DNA from: Defluviicoccus vanus
GTDB lineage: Bacteria > Pseudomonadota > Alphaproteobacteria > Rhodospirillales > Defluviicoccaceae
DNA length: 5,196 nucleotides
Direction of reading: 5' to 3'
NCBI RefSeq assembly: GCF_014672695.1
Contig: NZ_CP053923.1
Coordinates: 3,973,870 to 3,979,065, forward strand
The notes below the pieces were generated by a model. The model did not search any database, was not told the origin of the DNA, and saw only the letters and a list, made by a program, of their open reading frames with translations. Shown one piece after another: positions 4,826 through 5,196 of this stretch; within the stretch, counting starts at the first letter, position 1; each line of letters begins with the position of its first letter. The position numbers and the translations under genes were made by a program.

Positions 4826-5196
4826 CTACCAATCGATTGCCTTGCCGTGACGCAGTACGCCTTCGGCGTCCTCGGTATAGCTGCCGTCCGGGCGATGCAG
4901 CACCAGCCCGGGCATCAGTGTCAGCGGTCCCTTGGCGCCACGGCGGCCGATAACGAGAACGCGCTTCGCCGGTTTTGTCCGCCCGGGGGTGGGCCAGAGC
5001 GGGAAAATGGTGATGCCGCCAACACGCCCATAAAGGGAAGCCAGGAGGGCGTCGAGACGGTCGGCGGCGTAGATGAAGGTGATGGTGCCGGTGTGGCGGG
5101 TCATCATCAGGCTAAAGCGCAGCCAGTCTTCCAGCCCTGCCTTGCCCTCGACCATCGCTGCGGCACGGCCGGGATCGGGGAAGCCTGCCCGGTGTC
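4826..5196 (-). CDS. tRNA1(Val) adenine-N6-methyltransferase-like protein (TrmN6/YfiC type), C-terminal part
   Basis: SAM-dependent methyltransferase of the TrmN6/YfiC group, whose E. coli member methylates N6 of adenine 37 in tRNA1(Val). The frame is open to the right edge, so the 122 visible residues are only the C-terminal part, and the ATG at 5155 is internal. Seen: FPDPGRAAAMVEGKAGLEDW, which in the family follows shortly after the catalytic NPPY motif, then LRFSLMMTRHTGTITFIYAADRL, ALYGR-like and GGITIFPLWPTPGRTKPAKRVLV, then a C-terminal LMPGLVLHRPDGSYTEDAE segment typical of alphaproteobacterial members. The SAM-binding half lies outside the window. Family assignment is fairly secure; the exact tRNA target in this organism is inferred. 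It is the first visible gene of the minus-strand operon, 85 nt upstream of sppA. Confidence 0.82.
   Translation of the reverse strand, partial: HRAGFPDPGRAAAMVEGKAGLEDWLRFSLMMTRHTGTITFIYAADRLDALLASLYGRVGGITIFPLWPTPGRTKPAKRVLVIGRRGAKGPLTLMPGLVLHRPDGSYTEDAEGVLRHGKAIDW

Overview
The window is high-GC and looks alphaproteobacterial, most like the Rhodospirillales. The basis is the two-subunit glycyl-tRNA synthetase (glyQ then glyS), the style of the tRNA adenine methyltransferase and short SppA peptidase nearby, and the overall base composition. Taxonomy is inferred from remembered family resemblance, not from a search.

Layout, left to right. Positions 1-255 (minus) hold the first 85 codons of glyS. 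Positions 256-425 are a spacer filled largely by a composite REP-like palindrome (285-386). Positions 426-1299 (minus) hold glyQ, which is broken in this sequence by a frameshift at about 894, where an in-frame TGA follows Trp135. A good sigma70-like promoter for glyQ lies at 1377-1405. Positions 1300-1782 carry no convincing gene. Positions 1783-2208 (plus) encode a 141-residue protein made of two ACT domains, with a strong ribosome binding site and a long-stem intrinsic terminator (2304-2358). Positions 2209-2857 hold no clear conventional gene, but contain a possible signal-peptide remnant, a promoter-like element, a short ORF with a strong Shine-Dalgarno sequence, a three-copy ATGACGACA repeat and GC-rich hairpins. 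From 2858 to the right edge is a compact minus-strand operon. In transcription order it encodes the C-terminal part of a TrmN6/YfiC-like methyltransferase (runs off the window), an S49 (SppA-like) peptidase, a RimJ/RimL-type GNAT acetyltransferase overlapping it by 25 nt, and a 97-residue membrane-anchored protein with a CETCH motif.

How the genes work together: glyQ and glyS form the alpha2beta2 enzyme that charges tRNA-Gly. The upstream minus-strand genes concern tRNA modification, protein quality control at the membrane, and acetylation; they are co-oriented with glyQS but separated from it by about 1.5 kb containing the opposite-strand ACT gene. The ACT gene looks like an independent unit set into an otherwise co-directional block. 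Its likely role is amino-acid sensing, but its ligand and target cannot be read from the sequence.

The points most worth a second look are the glyQ frameshift in an essential gene, the REP-like element inside glyQS, the orphan tandem-ACT unit, and the repeat/short-ORF cluster at 2581-2745. I see no CRISPR array, tRNA, rRNA or transposase gene, and no clear new defence or mobile system.
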